Assembly (NCBI GenBank): GCA_003278955.1
Contig: QCCB01000009.1
Location: forward strand, 1 to 60,960
DNA length: 60,960 nucleotides
Reading direction: 5' to 3'
Source: Prochlorococcus sp. AG-347-K10
Lineage (GTDB): Bacteria > Cyanobacteriota > Cyanobacteriia > PCC-6307 > Cyanobiaceae
The notes under the pieces were generated by a model, which did no database searches, was not told where the DNA came from, and was given only the letters and a program-made list of their open reading frames with translations. Numbering within the stretch: the first letter of the stretch is position 1; each line of letters starts with the position of its first letter. The position numbers and the translations under genes were made by a program. Below are positions 1 through 10,519 of the stretch, piece by piece.

Positions 1-1
1 T

Positions 2-391
2 CCAAAAATTAGCTCTGATTCAATTTCCCATTCTTGGAATCAATTTGTAATCAAATTAAGAAACGATAAATATTTTTTAAATGAAGATTTTTCAAATTTA
101 TTTGATACTGATTGCAAAAAATACTATTCCTTAAGGAATTTGGTGAAACAACAACTTTTTGAAAAAGGTATTAATTCAATTATTTATTATCCAATTCCAA
201 TACACGCACAAATAGCTTACAAAAATAAAAATTTTTCTAGAACAAAACTTATTAATACAGAGAGAATTTGTACAGAAGTTCTTAGTCTTCCAATGTTTCC
301 TGAAATTTCGTATGAAGAGCAAGTTTATGTAGCAGAAAATTTAAATAAAGTTTTAAAGAATTGTATAGAAGAAATTCAAATTTCCGCATAA
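2..391 (+). CDS. DegT/DnrJ/EryC1/StrS-type sugar aminotransferase, C-terminal part
   Basis: The frame is open from the left edge, so only the last 129 residues are present. They match the C-terminal domain of PLP-dependent DegT/StrS aminotransferases, which make amino sugars for surface polysaccharides. The segment with 'SWNQFVIKL' and 'LFEKGINSIIYYPIPIH' is the usual ending, where the small domain closes on the nucleotide sugar. The catalytic lysine lies outside the window. The internal GTG at 140 is not a start because homology runs upstream of it. The gene ends inside the 3' end of the convergent photolyase gene (16-base overlap). Confidence 0.85.
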   Translation, partial: PKISSDSISHSWNQFVIKLRNDKYFLNEDFSNLFDTDCKKYYSLRNLVKQQLFEKGINSIIYYPIPIHAQIAYKNKNFSRTKLINTERICTEVLSLPMFPEISYEEQVYVAENLNKVLKNCIEEIQISA

Positions 392-1812
392 AGTGATTTA
401 AATAATCTTTGTTGCATGTTGTGATTGACAATAGGTCTTGGATAATTATTTTTTTCTAAATTAGATATCTCCCCATTTAATAATTCTGAATTTGACACTT
501 TAGATAATTCAGGAATCCAATATTTTATATATTCGCAAATAGGATCAAATTTTTTTGCTTGGGTATATGGGTTAAAAATTCTAAGTGGTTTTGGATCCAT
601 CCCACTACTGGCGCTCCACTGCCATCCCCCATTATTTGCAGCTAAGTCTCCATCAACCAAAGTCTCCATAAATTTTTTCTCGCCCATTTGCCAATTGCAT
701 ATAAGATCTTTTACCAGAAATGAAGCAACTATCATCCTACATCTGTTATGCATCCAGCCAGTACTATTTAGTTGACGCATTGCAGCATCAACTATAGGTA
801 CTCCGGTCACTCCGTTGCTCCAATGCTGAAACCATTCATTATTGTTTTGCCATGGAAAGTGATCCCATTTTTTTCTATATGGACCTTCTTCTAGCTCAGG
901 GAAATGAAATAAGCAATGTTGATAAAATTCACGCCAAACAAGTTCTTTTTGCCAAGTTTCAATCGATATATAATTTCCTTGATTTGCAAAATCTGAATTT
1001 AAATTTAATGTGGCGTTCCAAATTTTTCTAATGCTAATGGTACCGAATCTGAGAGAAGCACTTAGAAAAGATGTCCCATTATGAGAAGGAAAATCTCGTG
1101 CAGAATTATAAGAATATATTTTTGTATCGTTAAAGAAGTTTTCTAATAATGTTTCTGCAGCATTCTCTCCAGGTCGACATGGACAAATATTCGAACCAGG
1201 AAATTTGATATTTATGATAAATTTCTCTAGAACCGAATCAGATGAATTTATTGTCTTATTTTCTTTGAGTTTATTATCTATATCTTTAAACTTGAAAACA
1301 ACATTATCTTGGTCATATGGACCTAATAAATTCATTTTTGATTTAAGGTTTTTATAGAAAGGGCCATAAACTGAATAAGGTTTATTATTACCGGAAAATA
1401 TTTTTAAAGGTTCTACTAATAAGTGATCCCAAGTTTCAATAACTTGAATATTTTGTTCTTCTAAATTTTTTTTTATTTTTAAATCGCGATTAATCTCATA
1501 AGGTTCAATTGATCTATTCCAAAAAACAAATTTAGCATCTATTTTCTTTGCTAATTGAGGAATTATTAATACCGGATCTCCTTCTTCCATGATTAATCTA
1601 CTACCCATTTTTTTCCAATTATTTCCTAATTCTTGAAGCGAATTTCCTAGAAACCAAGCTCTTGAACTTGCATTGAAATCGTGTGGGTAATTTTTATCAA
1701 ATATGTAAGTTGAAGTAATAGCATTTGATAATGAAAACGCTTTGATTAAAGCTTGATTGTCAAATATTCTTAAATCCTTTCTATGCCAAAAAAGTATTCT
1801 AGGTTTATTCAT
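376..1812 (-). CDS. phrB: Deoxyribodipyrimidine photolyase
   Basis: This is a class I CPD photolyase of 478 residues, a normal length. It uses blue light and FADH- to split UV-made pyrimidine dimers. The N-terminal antenna domain opens with 'WHRKDLRIFDNQAL'. The C-terminal FAD domain has the conserved tryptophan-rich block 'DGDLAANNGGWQW' followed by 'GMDPKPLRIFNP'. It overlaps the upstream NUDIX gene by 4 bases (ATGA type), so the two are probably co-translated. A cryptochrome of the same fold is possible, but the FAD-site sequence favours a true photolyase, which suits a surface-ocean phototroph. Confidence 0.93.
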   Translation of the reverse strand: MNKPRILFWHRKDLRIFDNQALIKAFSLSNAITSTYIFDKNYPHDFNASSRAWFLGNSLQELGNNWKKMGSRLIMEEGDPVLIIPQLAKKIDAKFVFWNRSIEPYEINRDLKIKKNLEEQNIQVIETWDHLLVEPLKIFSGNNKPYSVYGPFYKNLKSKMNLLGPYDQDNVVFKFKDIDNKLKENKTINSSDSVLEKFIINIKFPGSNICPCRPGENAAETLLENFFNDTKIYSYNSARDFPSHNGTSFLSASLRFGTISIRKIWNATLNLNSDFANQGNYISIETWQKELVWREFYQHCLFHFPELEEGPYRKKWDHFPWQNNNEWFQHWSNGVTGVPIVDAAMRQLNSTGWMHNRCRMIVASFLVKDLICNWQMGEKKFMETLVDGDLAANNGGWQWSASSGMDPKPLRIFNPYTQAKKFDPICEYIKYWIPELSKVSNSELLNGEISNLEKNNYPRPIVNHNMQQRLFKSLYAEI

Positions 1813-2372
1813 AATTTATCTAAAAATTGTTTAGCTCTGAACCAAGCTGTCACAGTTTTTGCGTCAAGAATCTCATCCCCACTAGAAATAAGATTATCTA
1901 GTTCATTCTGATCTAAAATTAATACTTCTATATCTTCATCTAAATCTCCTTTAACCTCGGAATTTAGTTTGTTCAAATCACGCGCTAAAAATAAATAAAT
2001 TTCCTCATCTGCATAACCAGGAGCAGGGACAAGAGTTCCAAGTTCATCCCATTTGTTTGCACTAAATCCAGTTTCTTCTTGTATTTCTCTTTTAATTGAA
2101 TTAATAGGTGTTTCACCTATTTCTAATGTGCCTGCTGGAAATTCTAATAAATACCTTGAAACAGCAAATCTATATTGCCGAAGAATAATAACTTTATTGT
2201 CTTTTGTAATAGGTACGGCTAATGCTGCCCCAGGATGCTTAATGTATCCATATTCACCTTCATGTCCATTTGGAAGCTCAATTCTATTTATTTCGAAACT
2301 AAATTTTTTTGACTTTAACTCAGATATTTTTTCTTTAAAAATGGATTTTTTTATAAGGTTTTTGTTGCCCAT
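1809..2372 (-). CDS. NUDIX hydrolase, ADP-ribose pyrophosphatase type
   Basis: A 187-residue NUDIX protein. The NUDIX box is complete: GTLEIGE, then REIQEETGF, giving the G-x5-E-x7-REUxEExG pattern that binds the catalytic metals. The sequence before it ('KVIILRQYRFAV...LEFPAG') is typical of ADP-ribose pyrophosphatases, which cleave ADP-ribose to AMP and ribose 5-phosphate and so clear a reactive NAD breakdown product. The exact substrate cannot be read from sequence. It is the first gene of a pair with photolyase, overlapping it by 4 bases. Confidence 0.88.
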   Translation of the reverse strand: MGNKNLIKKSIFKEKISELKSKKFSFEINRIELPNGHEGEYGYIKHPGAALAVPITKDNKVIILRQYRFAVSRYLLEFPAGTLEIGETPINSIKREIQEETGFSANKWDELGTLVPAPGYADEEIYLFLARDLNKLNSEVKGDLDEDIEVLILDQNELDNLISSGDEILDAKTVTAWFRAKQFLDKL

Positions 2373-2419
2373 AATTTTTAAATAAAAACAGCCTAACAGT
2401 TATTTTTTGGTTTTGTAAA

Positions 2420-2998
2420 TCAATTAATAGACCATTTTGGGTCATCAAACTTTATGATTTTTTGGCTTCTACTTAAGATTTCAGATAGTGGCGTAATAAC
2501 GAAATTCCGATTCATGAATCTAGGGTGAGGTAATGTTAATTCCTCGTCAAACGTATGAAAATCTTCCCACCAAAGAATATCTAAATCGAGACATCTTGAT
2601 AGCCATTTCTTACCCTTTGGCGTATCTTCTCGTCCGAAAAATCTCTCTAACTTTTTTAGCTCTTTTAAAAGTAATTTCGCGTTTTTATTTGATGGTTTTG
2701 GGAAAGAATTACTTTTTATAATTAACAGAGTATTTAAATAATTTGGCTGCTCATTTTCAACACCATGAGGTAATGTCTCATAAATTGAAGACCAAAAAAA
2801 GTTTGCATGAAATTTTTCCTTATCTTCTTTTTTTTCGATGGAACTATCTCCCCACTTATTTATTATTTCCTCTATTTTTGGTTTGCAAATTAATAGTGAC
2901 TCAAGAGGGCTTCCGAATTTACTATCAATATTTGCTCCGAGGGATATACATAGTCCATTTTTGATATTAAGATTTGATAATTCCACTACAAAAAACAA
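2420..2998 (-). CDS. folK: 2-amino-4-hydroxy-6-hydroxymethyldihydropteridine diphosphokinase
   Basis: This enzyme moves pyrophosphate from ATP to 6-hydroxymethyl-dihydropterin, the step before dihydropteroate synthase in folate synthesis. The family start '[13 protein letters not shown]' is present near residue 18, the basic loop '[10 protein letters not shown]' follows, and the metal-binding signature appears as '[12 protein letters not shown]', ending with 'LPHPR'. At 192 residues it is about 30 longer than usual. The extra length is an insert around residues 45-65. It lies head to head with chlD, with a gap of under 100 bases that must hold both promoters. Confidence 0.92.
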   Translation of the reverse strand: MFFVVELSNLNIKNGLCISLGANIDSKFGSPLESLLICKPKIEEIINKWGDSSIEKKEDKEKFHANFFWSSIYETLPHGVENEQPNYLNTLLIIKSNSFPKPSNKNAKLLLKELKKLERFFGREDTPKGKKWLSRCLDLDILWWEDFHTFDEELTLPHPRFMNRNFVITPLSEILSRSQKIIKFDDPKWSIN

Positions 2999-3082
2999 AG
3001 TTATTGGATAAATTCTATATCAGGCATTTTTAAAGTGATTTTGAACCACGAGTTAAAAGAAAAAGAAGAAATAAAAGATTTA

Positions 3083-5218
3083 ATGAAGTCAAAGGATTCT
3101 TTTAGAGCTTTCCCTTTGGCAGCAATTACAGGTCATAGCTTATTGAAATTATCTTTACTTTTGGCAGCAGTTGATCCCAGTTTAGGGGGAGTGATTATTG
3201 CTGGCGGAAGAGGTACTGGTAAGTCAGTATTAGCAAGGGGTTTGCATACTTTACTCCCTCCTATAGAGGTATTAGATAATGAATCAATATTGGAAAAGCT
3301 AACTATGAGTAATAGTAATACTTCATTGAGACCTATTGGTAGGAACCTAGATCCAGATAAACCAGAGGAATGGGATATTAGTACTAATAAATTGTTGGAG
3401 GAGGTAATTGGAAGTGATTATTTGAATCAAATTGAAGAAATTCCGAAAAAAGTAAGAGAGGCTCCATTTATTCAAGTTCCCATTGGCATAACTGAAGACA
3501 GGCTTGTTGGATCAATTGACGTTGCTGCATCATTAAGTACGGGGGGACAAGTTTTTCAACCTGGAATTTTAGCGGAGGCTCATAGAGGTGTTCTTTATGT
3601 AGACGATATAAATTTATTGGATGATGGTATTGTAAATTTAATTCTTGAAGCTACGGGAAGAGAGAAAAATAATATTGAAAGAGATGGATTAAGCCTTTCT
3701 CATCCTTGTAGGTCACTTTTAATAGCAACTTATAATCCTGAAGAAGGTGCTCTAAGAGATCATGTTTTAGATCGTTTTGCCATCGTGCTTTCCGCAGATC
3801 AATCTATTGATAATGCTCAAAGAGTTGAAATTACAAAATCTGTTTTATCGCACGCAGAAAATAATATTAAATTTTCAGAAAAATGGTCTGAAGAATCCGA
3901 TAATTTATCCACTCAATTAATTTTGGCAAGGCAATGGTTAAAGGATGTCAAGATAACAAAAGAGCAAATAACCTATTTAGTGAATGAAGCTCTTAGAGGA
4001 GGAGTAGAAGGGCATAGGTCAGAATTATTTGCAGTAAAAGTAGCAAAGGCTAATGCAGCTCTTCGAGGCGATGAGAATGTGAATTCTGAAGACCTAAAAG
4101 TCGCAGTTAGGTTAGTTATTCTTCCACGAGCAATGCAAATTCCTCCAGAAGATGATGATATTCAGCCCCCCCCTCCAGAGGATCAGAGTCCCCCACCTCC
4201 ACCTCAATCAAACAATGAAGAGTCTGAACCTGAGGCTAATGAAAATGATAATGAGCAAGACCAAGAACAAGAAGAAGATAATTCTGATGGAGAAGAGGAA
4301 TCTACTCCCGAAATACCTGAAGAATTCATATTAGATCCTGAGGCATGTATGGTTGATCCTGATTTATTGCTTTTTTCATCAGCTAAAGCAAAAGCCGGAA
4401 ATAGTGGAAGTAGATCAGTGATATTCAGTGATAGTAGAGGAAGGTATGTGAAACCTATAATTCCAAGAGGTAAAGTAAAAAGAATTGCAGTAGATGCGAC
4501 TTTGCGAGCTGCAGCTCCTTATCAAAAATCACGAAGATTAAGGAATCCTAATAAATCAATAATCATAGAAGAAAATGATTTTAGGGCTAAGCTTCTTCAA
4601 AAAAAGGCAGGTGCTTTAGTCATTTTTCTTGTTGATGCTAGTGGGTCTATGGCTCTTAATAGAATGCAAAGTGCTAAAGGTGCAGTTATTAGACTTTTGA
4701 CCGAGGCATATGAGAATAGAGATGAAGTTGCCCTAATTCCCTTTAGAGGTAATCAGGCAGAAGTGCTTTTACCTCCAACAAGATCAATAACTGCTGCAAA
4801 AAGAAGGTTGGAAACAATGCCTTGTGGTGGAGGATCTCCTTTGGCACATGGACTAACACAATCAGCGAAAGTAGCAAAAAATGCTCTTTCAACAGGAGAT
4901 ATAGGTCAAGTTATTGTTGTGGGGATCACTGATGGCAGAGGAAATGTCCCATTAGGATTATCTCTAGGACAAAATGAGGTTGAGGGAAAAGATAACGAAA
5001 ATGAAAATGTCAATTTAAAACAAGAGGTTCTAAATATCGCTGCAAAATATCCAATGCTTGGGATAAAACTCTTAGTAATTGATACAGAGAGAAAATTTAT
5101 AGCAAGTGGATTTGGTAAAGAATTAGCAGAGGCTGCTCAAGGTAAATACGTCCAATTGCCAAAAGCTACAGATAAAGCAATCGCAGCTATGGCTTTAAAT
5201 GCTATCAATGAATTCTAA
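3083..5218 (+). CDS. chlD: Magnesium chelatase subunit D
   Basis: ChlD works with ChlI and ChlH to insert Mg2+ into protoporphyrin IX, the first committed step to chlorophyll. The N-terminal half is an AAA+ module with P-loop 'GGRGTGKS'. A proline-rich then acidic linker follows ('[15 protein letters not shown]' and a run of Glu/Asp). The C-terminal half is an integrin-I/vWA domain with MIDAS 'DASGSMA'. The frame is open to a GTG at 3035, but the ATG at 3083 follows a purine-rich stretch and starts just before the conserved '[12 protein letters not shown]', so it is preferred (711 residues). Confidence 0.95.
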   Translation: MKSKDSFRAFPLAAITGHSLLKLSLLLAAVDPSLGGVIIAGGRGTGKSVLARGLHTLLPPIEVLDNESILEKLTMSNSNTSLRPIGRNLDPDKPEEWDISTNKLLEEVIGSDYLNQIEEIPKKVREAPFIQVPIGITEDRLVGSIDVAASLSTGGQVFQPGILAEAHRGVLYVDDINLLDDGIVNLILEATGREKNNIERDGLSLSHPCRSLLIATYNPEEGALRDHVLDRFAIVLSADQSIDNAQRVEITKSVLSHAENNIKFSEKWSEESDNLSTQLILARQWLKDVKITKEQITYLVNEALRGGVEGHRSELFAVKVAKANAALRGDENVNSEDLKVAVRLVILPRAMQIPPEDDDIQPPPPEDQSPPPPPQSNNEESEPEANENDNEQDQEQEEDNSDGEEESTPEIPEEFILDPEACMVDPDLLLFSSAKAKAGNSGSRSVIFSDSRGRYVKPIIPRGKVKRIAVDATLRAAAPYQKSRRLRNPNKSIIIEENDFRAKLLQKKAGALVIFLVDASGSMALNRMQSAKGAVIRLLTEAYENRDEVALIPFRGNQAEVLLPPTRSITAAKRRLETMPCGGGSPLAHGLTQSAKVAKNALSTGDIGQVIVVGITDGRGNVPLGLSLGQNEVEGKDNENENVNLKQEVLNIAAKYPMLGIKLLVIDTERKFIASGFGKELAEAAQGKYVQLPKATDKAIAAMALNAINEF

Positions 5219-5225
5219 ATATTTC

Positions 5226-6071
5226 TTATGGATAAATTTCGTTAAGGAATTTTGAAAGCCCAATAGTTAAATCTCTTATAGATTTAGTGAATTCTTTGTC
5301 TTGCGTTAATTTTTCAAAATCATCACTCATGTCATCTATTTTGGTTGAGATAGATCTAGCAGCATTAATTGTCAACTTAATATCATTAAGGGTATTTTTG
5401 TCATCGATAGTAGACAAAATGTTATTCAAATGATCGGCAGCAATTGTCATTTCTTTTATTAGAGGTTCAACTCTTAGCAGTTCTTGTTTTGATAAAAAAA
5501 TTAATTCATCAAGATTTTCTTGTGTTCTGTCAAATTGGTCAATTGAGTTGACGACGTTTTCAATTAAGTTTTCTTGATTTGTTTCTTTTAGAAGTTGGCT
5601 AATTCTATTAGTTATATTTGACAGACTTGATAGTTGTTTACCTGTGATAGTATCTCCCTGACAAATAATTAACTTGGTATCGCATTTTTGAGATATAGGT
5701 TTTGCAATGTTTTTAGGAATTGTCTTATCACTAGTTTCTAAAGCGACTTGAACATCTCCTCCAAGGAAAGAATTTGTTACTACCCTTGCAAACGCTGGCC
5801 TTGGAAGTATAATTTCAGGATTATTTAAAACTATTTTTGCTTTAATTGATTCATTCGTAAACAAGATGTCTTCTATCGATCCTACTAAAATTCCTCTGTA
5901 AGTAACTGGAGATTTTTTTGATAAACCGCTTGCATTATTGAATTCTGCAAAAAGGTACCAATTTTTTGAAGATAATCTTACTCCTCTTAGCCAAAAAGAA
6001 AAAAATGTAAATATTAAAATTCCCCCTAATAAGGAAAACCCAACTATTGAATCTCGTAAGCTTCTACGCAT
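5226..6071 (-). CDS. MCE/MlaD-family lipid-transport protein
   Basis: The 281-residue protein has one N-terminal membrane segment (about residues 8-28) and then an MCE domain ('SGLSKKSPVTYRGILVGSIEDI'). The rest is a helical, probably coiled-coil tail. MCE proteins form hexameric rings or tubes that carry lipids between membranes. In cyanobacteria and plastids the equivalent system (MlaD/TGD2) moves phosphatidic acid or other lipids between the envelope and inner membranes. It lies 5 bases downstream of its ABC ATPase, forming an operon. The permease (MlaE/TGD1) is not adjacent here. Confidence 0.87.
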   Translation of the reverse strand: MRRSLRDSIVGFSLLGGILIFTFFSFWLRGVRLSSKNWYLFAEFNNASGLSKKSPVTYRGILVGSIEDILFTNESIKAKIVLNNPEIILPRPAFARVVTNSFLGGDVQVALETSDKTIPKNIAKPISQKCDTKLIICQGDTITGKQLSSLSNITNRISQLLKETNQENLIENVVNSIDQFDRTQENLDELIFLSKQELLRVEPLIKEMTIAADHLNNILSTIDDKNTLNDIKLTINAARSISTKIDDMSDDFEKLTQDKEFTKSIRDLTIGLSKFLNEIYP

Positions 6072-6076
6072 AATAT

Positions 6077-6862
6077 CTAAATGTCTTTGGGTTGCATTGG
6101 ACCATCGAGTTTTCCATTCCTAAATTGAAATACATAGGGATCATTACTCTCTTTAAATTCATCAATTGAACCTGCCCATCTAAATTTACCCCCATAAAGC
6201 ATTAAAACTTTATCTGAAGTCCTTTCTATAGTACTAAGAACATGGCTAACCACAATAGATGATCCGCTGGCTTTATCATTTGTTTTATTAATTAAATCTT
6301 CAATTCTTGATGAGGCAATTGGATCTAAGCCTGCAGTTGGTTCATCAAAAAGTAATAAAGGTTTAGTTTTTGCATTAAGAGTTTGATCAGTAATTAAAGC
6401 TCTAGCAAAACTCACTCTTTTTTGCATGCCTCCACTTAATTCATTTGGAAGTTTATTCTCAACATTAAATAATCCTACCTCAGCTAAGCATTCGCATACT
6501 ATTTCTTGAATTAACTTTTTAGATAGGTTTTTATTTCTCTTAAGGAGAAAGCCAACATTTTCTTCAATAGTTAAAGATCCTAATAAAGCCGGATTCTGAA
6601 AAACTAGTCTTACATCAGGTGGATTATTTTGATCTAATCTCAAATATGTTTGCTTCTCACCAAATATTCTCAATTCTCCTTTGGTAGGTAAAATTAGTCC
6701 TGCTAAAATTTTTAATATAGTGGATTTCCCCGAACCTGAGGGACCAACAATAGCTAGTTTCTCTCCATTATTAAGTTCAAAATTTATTTGATTAAGAACA
6801 TTAACCTCCCCCCAGCTTATTGAGAGGTTTTTTGTTTCCACTGCATGCTTTGATTTCTTCAA
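6077..6862 (-). CDS. ABC transporter ATPase, MlaF/TGD3 type
   Basis: A 261-residue ABC ATPase with Walker A 'GPSGSGKST', signature 'LSGGMQKRV', Walker B 'LLLFDEPTAGLDP' and switch histidine in 'IVVSHVLS'. The 'GGMQKR' form of the signature is typical of the Mla/TGD lipid-transport ATPases. Together with the following MCE-domain gene it should drive lipid movement at the inner membrane. The start ATG lies just upstream of 'VETKNLSISWGEV', the usual beginning of the nucleotide-binding fold. Confidence 0.9.
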   Translation of the reverse strand: MKKSKHAVETKNLSISWGEVNVLNQINFELNNGEKLAIVGPSGSGKSTILKILAGLILPTKGELRIFGEKQTYLRLDQNNPPDVRLVFQNPALLGSLTIEENVGFLLKRNKNLSKKLIQEIVCECLAEVGLFNVENKLPNELSGGMQKRVSFARALITDQTLNAKTKPLLLFDEPTAGLDPIASSRIEDLINKTNDKASGSSIVVSHVLSTIERTSDKVLMLYGGKFRWAGSIDEFKESNDPYVFQFRNGKLDGPMQPKDI

Positions 6863-6990
6863 AACGTATTAAAAAAGATCTATCAATTCATTTTGCCTAT
6901 TTTTAGAAATAAAAAAAGTATGTATGAATTTGATTTATAATCAATATTAATTGATTTTTTATTTGAAGATAATAATTAAAGAGGTTTTTA

Positions 6991-8376
6991 ATGAATAAGC
7001 GAAAAAAAAGAGTTAGAAGATTGTACAAATATCATAAAAAGTATAACTTTCATCTATTAAACAAAATTTCAAGAATTTTGAGTTGGCTTTTGCCTGGACT
7101 GGTAATAAAAAGATGGATGCTTACATCTGCAATAGGATTTCTCACTTCTTTATTGGGGCTCTCAATTTGGACAAATTTAAGCCCCCTTTATTGGTTTACT
7201 GAGATATTTTTTGGTTTATTAACAGGTTTAACAAAAGTCTTACCCGTTTCATTACTGGGGCCATTGATTTTTGTTATTGGAATAATATTGATAGGGATTG
7301 GACAAAATAGAAGTATTAATTCTATTCAAAAAGCGCTTGTTCCAGAAAAAAATACATTTTTAGTTGATGCATTAAGAGTTAAGAGTAAATTAAACAGAGG
7401 TCCTAACATTGTTGCAATTGGGGGAGGTACAGGCTTATCTACTTTACTGAAAGGCTTAAAAAATTACAGTAGTAACATTACAGCAATCGTAACTGTATCT
7501 GATGATGGTGGAAGTAGTGGAATGCTCAGAAAACAATTAGGTGTGCAACCTCCAGGAGATATTAGAAATTGTTTAGCAGCATTATCAAACGAAGAACCTA
7601 TATTAACTAGATTATTTCAATATAGATTTTCAGAGGGAAGTGGTCTTGAAGGCCATAGTTTTGGAAATCTATTTTTGTCAGCTTTAACAACAATTACTGG
7701 CAGTTTAGAAAAAGCAGTTCAAGCCTCTAGCAAGGTTTTGGCAGTACAAGGTCAAGTTTTACCTGCAACAAATACTGATGTTATGTTATGGGCTGAATTA
7801 GAAGATGGTGAAAAAATTTTTGGTGAGAGCAAGATCAGTAAATCTAAAAAATTAATTTCGAGGATTGGTTATCTACCAGAAAATCCTTCAGCTCTTCCAA
7901 GTGCTCTTGAATCTATAAAAGAAGCTGATTTAATTGTTCTTGGCCCAGGTAGCCTATACACTTCTTTATTACCTAACCTGTTAGTACCAGAGATGGTAGA
8001 TGCCTTATTGCAAAGTAATGCTCCTAAAATTTATATAAGTAATTTGATGACTCAGCCTGGAGAAACAGATGGACTTGATGTCTATCAGCATATCAAAGCA
8101 ATAGAAAAACAATTATCAAATTTTGGAGTTAATACTCGAATTTTTAACTCTATCTTATCTCAGATTGAATTTGAAAAATCTCCATTAGTAGACTATTACG
8201 AAAGTAGAGGGGCAGAGCCTGTCTTATGTAATAAAGAAAAATTATTATCTGAGGGTTATTATGTTTTGCAAGCGCCATTATATTCAAAAAGAATAACACC
8301 AACTCTTAGACATGATCCAAGGAGACTGGCAAGAGCAGTGATGTTTATTTACCGCAAATTAAAAAAATTAAACTAA
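6991..8376 (+). CDS. YvcK/CofD-family protein with N-terminal membrane anchor
   Basis: The 461-residue protein begins with a basic, Arg/Lys-rich tail and two hydrophobic segments (about residues 40-60 and 80-103). A cytosolic CofD-like domain follows: '[14 protein letters not shown]' binds the nucleotide sugar or phosphate, and '[12 protein letters not shown]' and 'PPGDIRNC' complete the signature. YvcK of Bacillus binds UDP-sugars and is needed for growth on gluconeogenic carbon and for normal cell shape. The membrane-anchored form is common in cyanobacteria. Its biochemical reaction is not settled. The stop overlaps the convergent ndhJ stop by 4 bases. Confidence 0.88.
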   Translation: MNKRKKRVRRLYKYHKKYNFHLLNKISRILSWLLPGLVIKRWMLTSAIGFLTSLLGLSIWTNLSPLYWFTEIFFGLLTGLTKVLPVSLLGPLIFVIGIILIGIGQNRSINSIQKALVPEKNTFLVDALRVKSKLNRGPNIVAIGGGTGLSTLLKGLKNYSSNITAIVTVSDDGGSSGMLRKQLGVQPPGDIRNCLAALSNEEPILTRLFQYRFSEGSGLEGHSFGNLFLSALTTITGSLEKAVQASSKVLAVQGQVLPATNTDVMLWAELEDGEKIFGESKISKSKKLISRIGYLPENPSALPSALESIKEADLIVLGPGSLYTSLLPNLLVPEMVDALLQSNAPKIYISNLMTQPGETDGLDVYQHIKAIEKQLSNFGVNTRIFNSILSQIEFEKSPLVDYYESRGAEPVLCNKEKLLSEGYYVLQAPLYSKRITPTLRHDPRRLARAVMFIYRKLKKLN

Positions 8377-8903
8377 TAAGCATCTTGAAGTTCGTAGAAA
8401 TCTGGCTGAATATAATCTTTCCTTAATGGCCATCCTCTCCAATCTTCAGGCATTAATAGTCTTTTAGGATTTGGATGATCAATAAAATTTATTCCATACA
8501 TATCAAAAGTTTCTCTTTCTTGCCAATCACTTCCTTTAAAAATTTTATACAAACTAGGGATTGATAAATCAGAATCTCTTTTTAGGAAAACTTTTAATCT
8601 GACTTCTTTAATTTTTTCAATTTTTTGTAAATCATCAACAGTTATAAAATGGTAGAAACTCACGAGATTTTTTCCAGGTCCCTCATCATATCCTCCTTGA
8701 CACTGGAGATAATTAAAACCGTAACTTCTTAAGGCAGATACTGCTTCATATAATTTGCTAGGTTCCACACAAATGTTTTCAATTCCTATGTGATCATCAG
8801 ATAAAGATTGATTTGGAATTCCATCTTTAGACAAAGATTGGCTTATAAACCCTTCTTTTTCTATTGAAGTATCTGAGGATGTGGCTGTACCGTCTTTTTC
8901 CAT
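8373..8903 (-). CDS. ndhJ: NAD(P)H-quinone oxidoreductase subunit J
   Basis: NdhJ is a peripheral-arm subunit of the photosynthetic NDH-1 complex (NuoC family), which passes electrons from reduced ferredoxin to plastoquinone in cyclic flow and respiration. The C-terminal signature '[36 protein letters not shown]' is clear; it is named by its key residues ERE, DMYG and GWPLRKDY. The first 30 residues are a low-complexity Ser/Asp-rich extension. The ATG at 8903 is chosen; a TTG sits directly before it. Its ATG overlaps the ndhK stop as TGATG, so the two are translationally coupled. Confidence 0.95.
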   Translation of the reverse strand: MEKDGTATSSDTSIEKEGFISQSLSKDGIPNQSLSDDHIGIENICVEPSKLYEAVSALRSYGFNYLQCQGGYDEGPGKNLVSFYHFITVDDLQKIEKIKEVRLKVFLKRDSDLSIPSLYKIFKGSDWQERETFDMYGINFIDHPNPKRLLMPEDWRGWPLRKDYIQPDFYELQDAY

Positions 8904-9637
8904 CAATCTTCTACAGGATTAATAATTTCAGTTTTTTCGGTATTTTCAGGTAATTCGGTTATTTTTTCTTTTTTGGAGGGGGTTATTACGTTAGCTGAAG
9001 TTTTGTTTAGATATTCACCTGTATTTTCAGAGAAAACGAGATTCATTTCATGATCAGATGTTATGTATCTGTGAGTTTGCTCTGTTTTTGTGCGCTCTAA
9101 AATTGATTCATTACCAACTTTTTTTCTTAATTTAATAACAGCATCAAAAATTGCTTCTGGTCTTGGTGGACATCCTGGAAGGTATAAATCAACTGGTATC
9201 AATTTATCAACTCCTCTTACAGCAGTTGTAGAATCTGCGCTGAACATTCCCCCTGTGATTGTGCAAGCACCCATGGCAATCACATATTTTGGTTCAGGCA
9301 TTTGTTCATAAAGTCTTACAAGCGCGGGTGCCATCTTCATTGTTACTGTCCCTGCAACTATTATTAGATCTGCTTGCCGTGGTGAGCTTCTAGGTACTAA
9401 TCCAAATCTATCAAAATCAAATCTTGATCCAATTAAGGCAGCAAATTCTATAAAACAACAAGCTGTTCCGTACAAGAGAGGCCATAGACTGCTTAGTCTG
9501 GCCCAATTATGAAGATCGTCTAAGCTTGTCAATATAATATTTTCGCTTAAATCTGTAGTAACTTGGGGTGCCCCAAGAGGGTTGCAAGTCCCTTCTCGAA
9601 TTTCTCTTATTGCTTTTGGGGATAATTGTGGATTCAA
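8903..9637 (-). CDS. ndhK: NAD(P)H-quinone oxidoreductase subunit K
   Basis: This is the NuoB-type subunit that holds iron-sulfur cluster N2, the last electron carrier before plastoquinone. Cluster ligands are visible in '[12 protein letters not shown]', '[10 protein letters not shown]' and '[10 protein letters not shown]'. The 244 residues include a C-terminal tail of about 60 polar residues rich in Glu, Thr and Lys. This tail is variable in the family and probably not part of the core fold. It lies between ndhC (4-base gap) and ndhJ (overlap), giving the conserved ndhC-K-J operon. Confidence 0.97.
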   Translation of the reverse strand: MNPQLSPKAIREIREGTCNPLGAPQVTTDLSENIILTSLDDLHNWARLSSLWPLLYGTACCFIEFAALIGSRFDFDRFGLVPRSSPRQADLIIVAGTVTMKMAPALVRLYEQMPEPKYVIAMGACTITGGMFSADSTTAVRGVDKLIPVDLYLPGCPPRPEAIFDAVIKLRKKVGNESILERTKTEQTHRYITSDHEMNLVFSENTGEYLNKTSANVITPSKKEKITELPENTEKTEIINPVED

Positions 9638-9641
9638 TTTT

Positions 9642-10004
9642 TTAACTCCATTCTAGAGCACCTTTTCTCCATGCGTATGCCAAAGCAATAACAAGTATTG
9701 CTATGAAGATTAAAGCCTCAATAAAAGCTAATAAGCCTAATCTATTGAAGGCAACAGCCCAAGGATAAAGGAATACTGTCTCAACATCAAATATAACGAA
9801 AACCAAGGCAAACATGTAATAACGAATATTAAATTGAATCCATGCTCCCCCAATAGGCTCCATTCCAGATTCATATGTAAGTTTTCTTTCCCCTGTTCTG
9901 CCTTTTGGGGCAACGATGAGATTAGTAACTAGAGCTAATACTGGAACAGCTGCGGCAATTAGAAGAAAACCTAAAAAGTATTCATAGCCAGTTAATAAAA
10001 ACAT
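9642..10004 (-). CDS. ndhC: NAD(P)H-quinone oxidoreductase subunit 3
   Basis: NdhC (NuoA family) has 120 residues and three membrane helices. It contains the conserved loop '[24 protein letters not shown]' (key residues ESG and FNIRYY), followed by '[13 protein letters not shown]'. It is the first gene of the ndhC-K-J operon and sits at the join between the membrane and peripheral arms of NDH-1. Its promoter must lie in the 77-base gap shared with the divergent rubredoxin gene. Confidence 0.97.
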   Translation of the reverse strand: MFLLTGYEYFLGFLLIAAAVPVLALVTNLIVAPKGRTGERKLTYESGMEPIGGAWIQFNIRYYMFALVFVIFDVETVFLYPWAVAFNRLGLLAFIEALIFIAILVIALAYAWRKGALEWS

Positions 10005-10081
10005 CTTAAAAAATTAATTTTGAATAAAAGTCGCTTAATTAAGCAAAATCTTTTAAAGTTCTTAAAGAACAATAATAAACC

Positions 10082-10510
10082 GTGAGTGAAAACATTCAAC
10101 CAGCCTCTGAGGAAAACAAAATAGTTGAAGACTCTCAGAAAGAAGATCTTTCTGAAAACTTCACAGGAGTAAATGTTGAACAATCTACTCTTAATTTAGA
10201 ACAAAATAGATTCGAATGTAGAAGTTGTGGATACATTTATGATCCGTCTGAAGGAAATAAAAAATTAAACATACCCAAAAATACGCCTTTTTCAGAGTTG
10301 GATGGGAATACTTTTGCTTGCCCTGTTTGTCGAGCCGGTAAAAATTTTTATAAAGATATTGGATCTAGAGCAAAACCTAGTGGATTTGAAGAGAATTTAG
10401 TTTATGGATTTGGATTTAATAGTTTACCTCCTGGACAAAAAAATATATTGATTTTTGGAGGTTTGGCGTTTGCTGCTGCTATGTTCCTTTCTTTGTACTC
10501 TTTGCATTAA
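10082..10510 (+). CDS. rubA: Membrane-anchored rubredoxin
   Basis: The protein has an acidic N-terminal tail of about 40 residues, a rubredoxin domain with one Fe held by two CxxC-like knuckles ('FECRSCGYIYDPSEG' and 'FACPVCRAG'), and a C-terminal membrane helix ('ILIFGGLAFAAAMFLSLY'). In cyanobacteria and chloroplasts this form is needed for photosystem assembly. The start is GTG at 10082, with no in-frame ATG before the domain. Position just ahead of ycf48 and psbEFLJ is conserved and fits a role in building photosystem II or I centres. Confidence 0.93.
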   Translation: MSENIQPASEENKIVEDSQKEDLSENFTGVNVEQSTLNLEQNRFECRSCGYIYDPSEGNKKLNIPKNTPFSELDGNTFACPVCRAGKNFYKDIGSRAKPSGFEENLVYGFGFNSLPPGQKNILIFGGLAFAAAMFLSLYSLH

Positions 10511-10519
10511 AATAATTAA

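Noticed and set aside
9992..10183. 63-codon minus-strand frame upstream of ndhC
   Set aside because: It is the reverse of the rubredoxin gene start and lacks protein-like composition.
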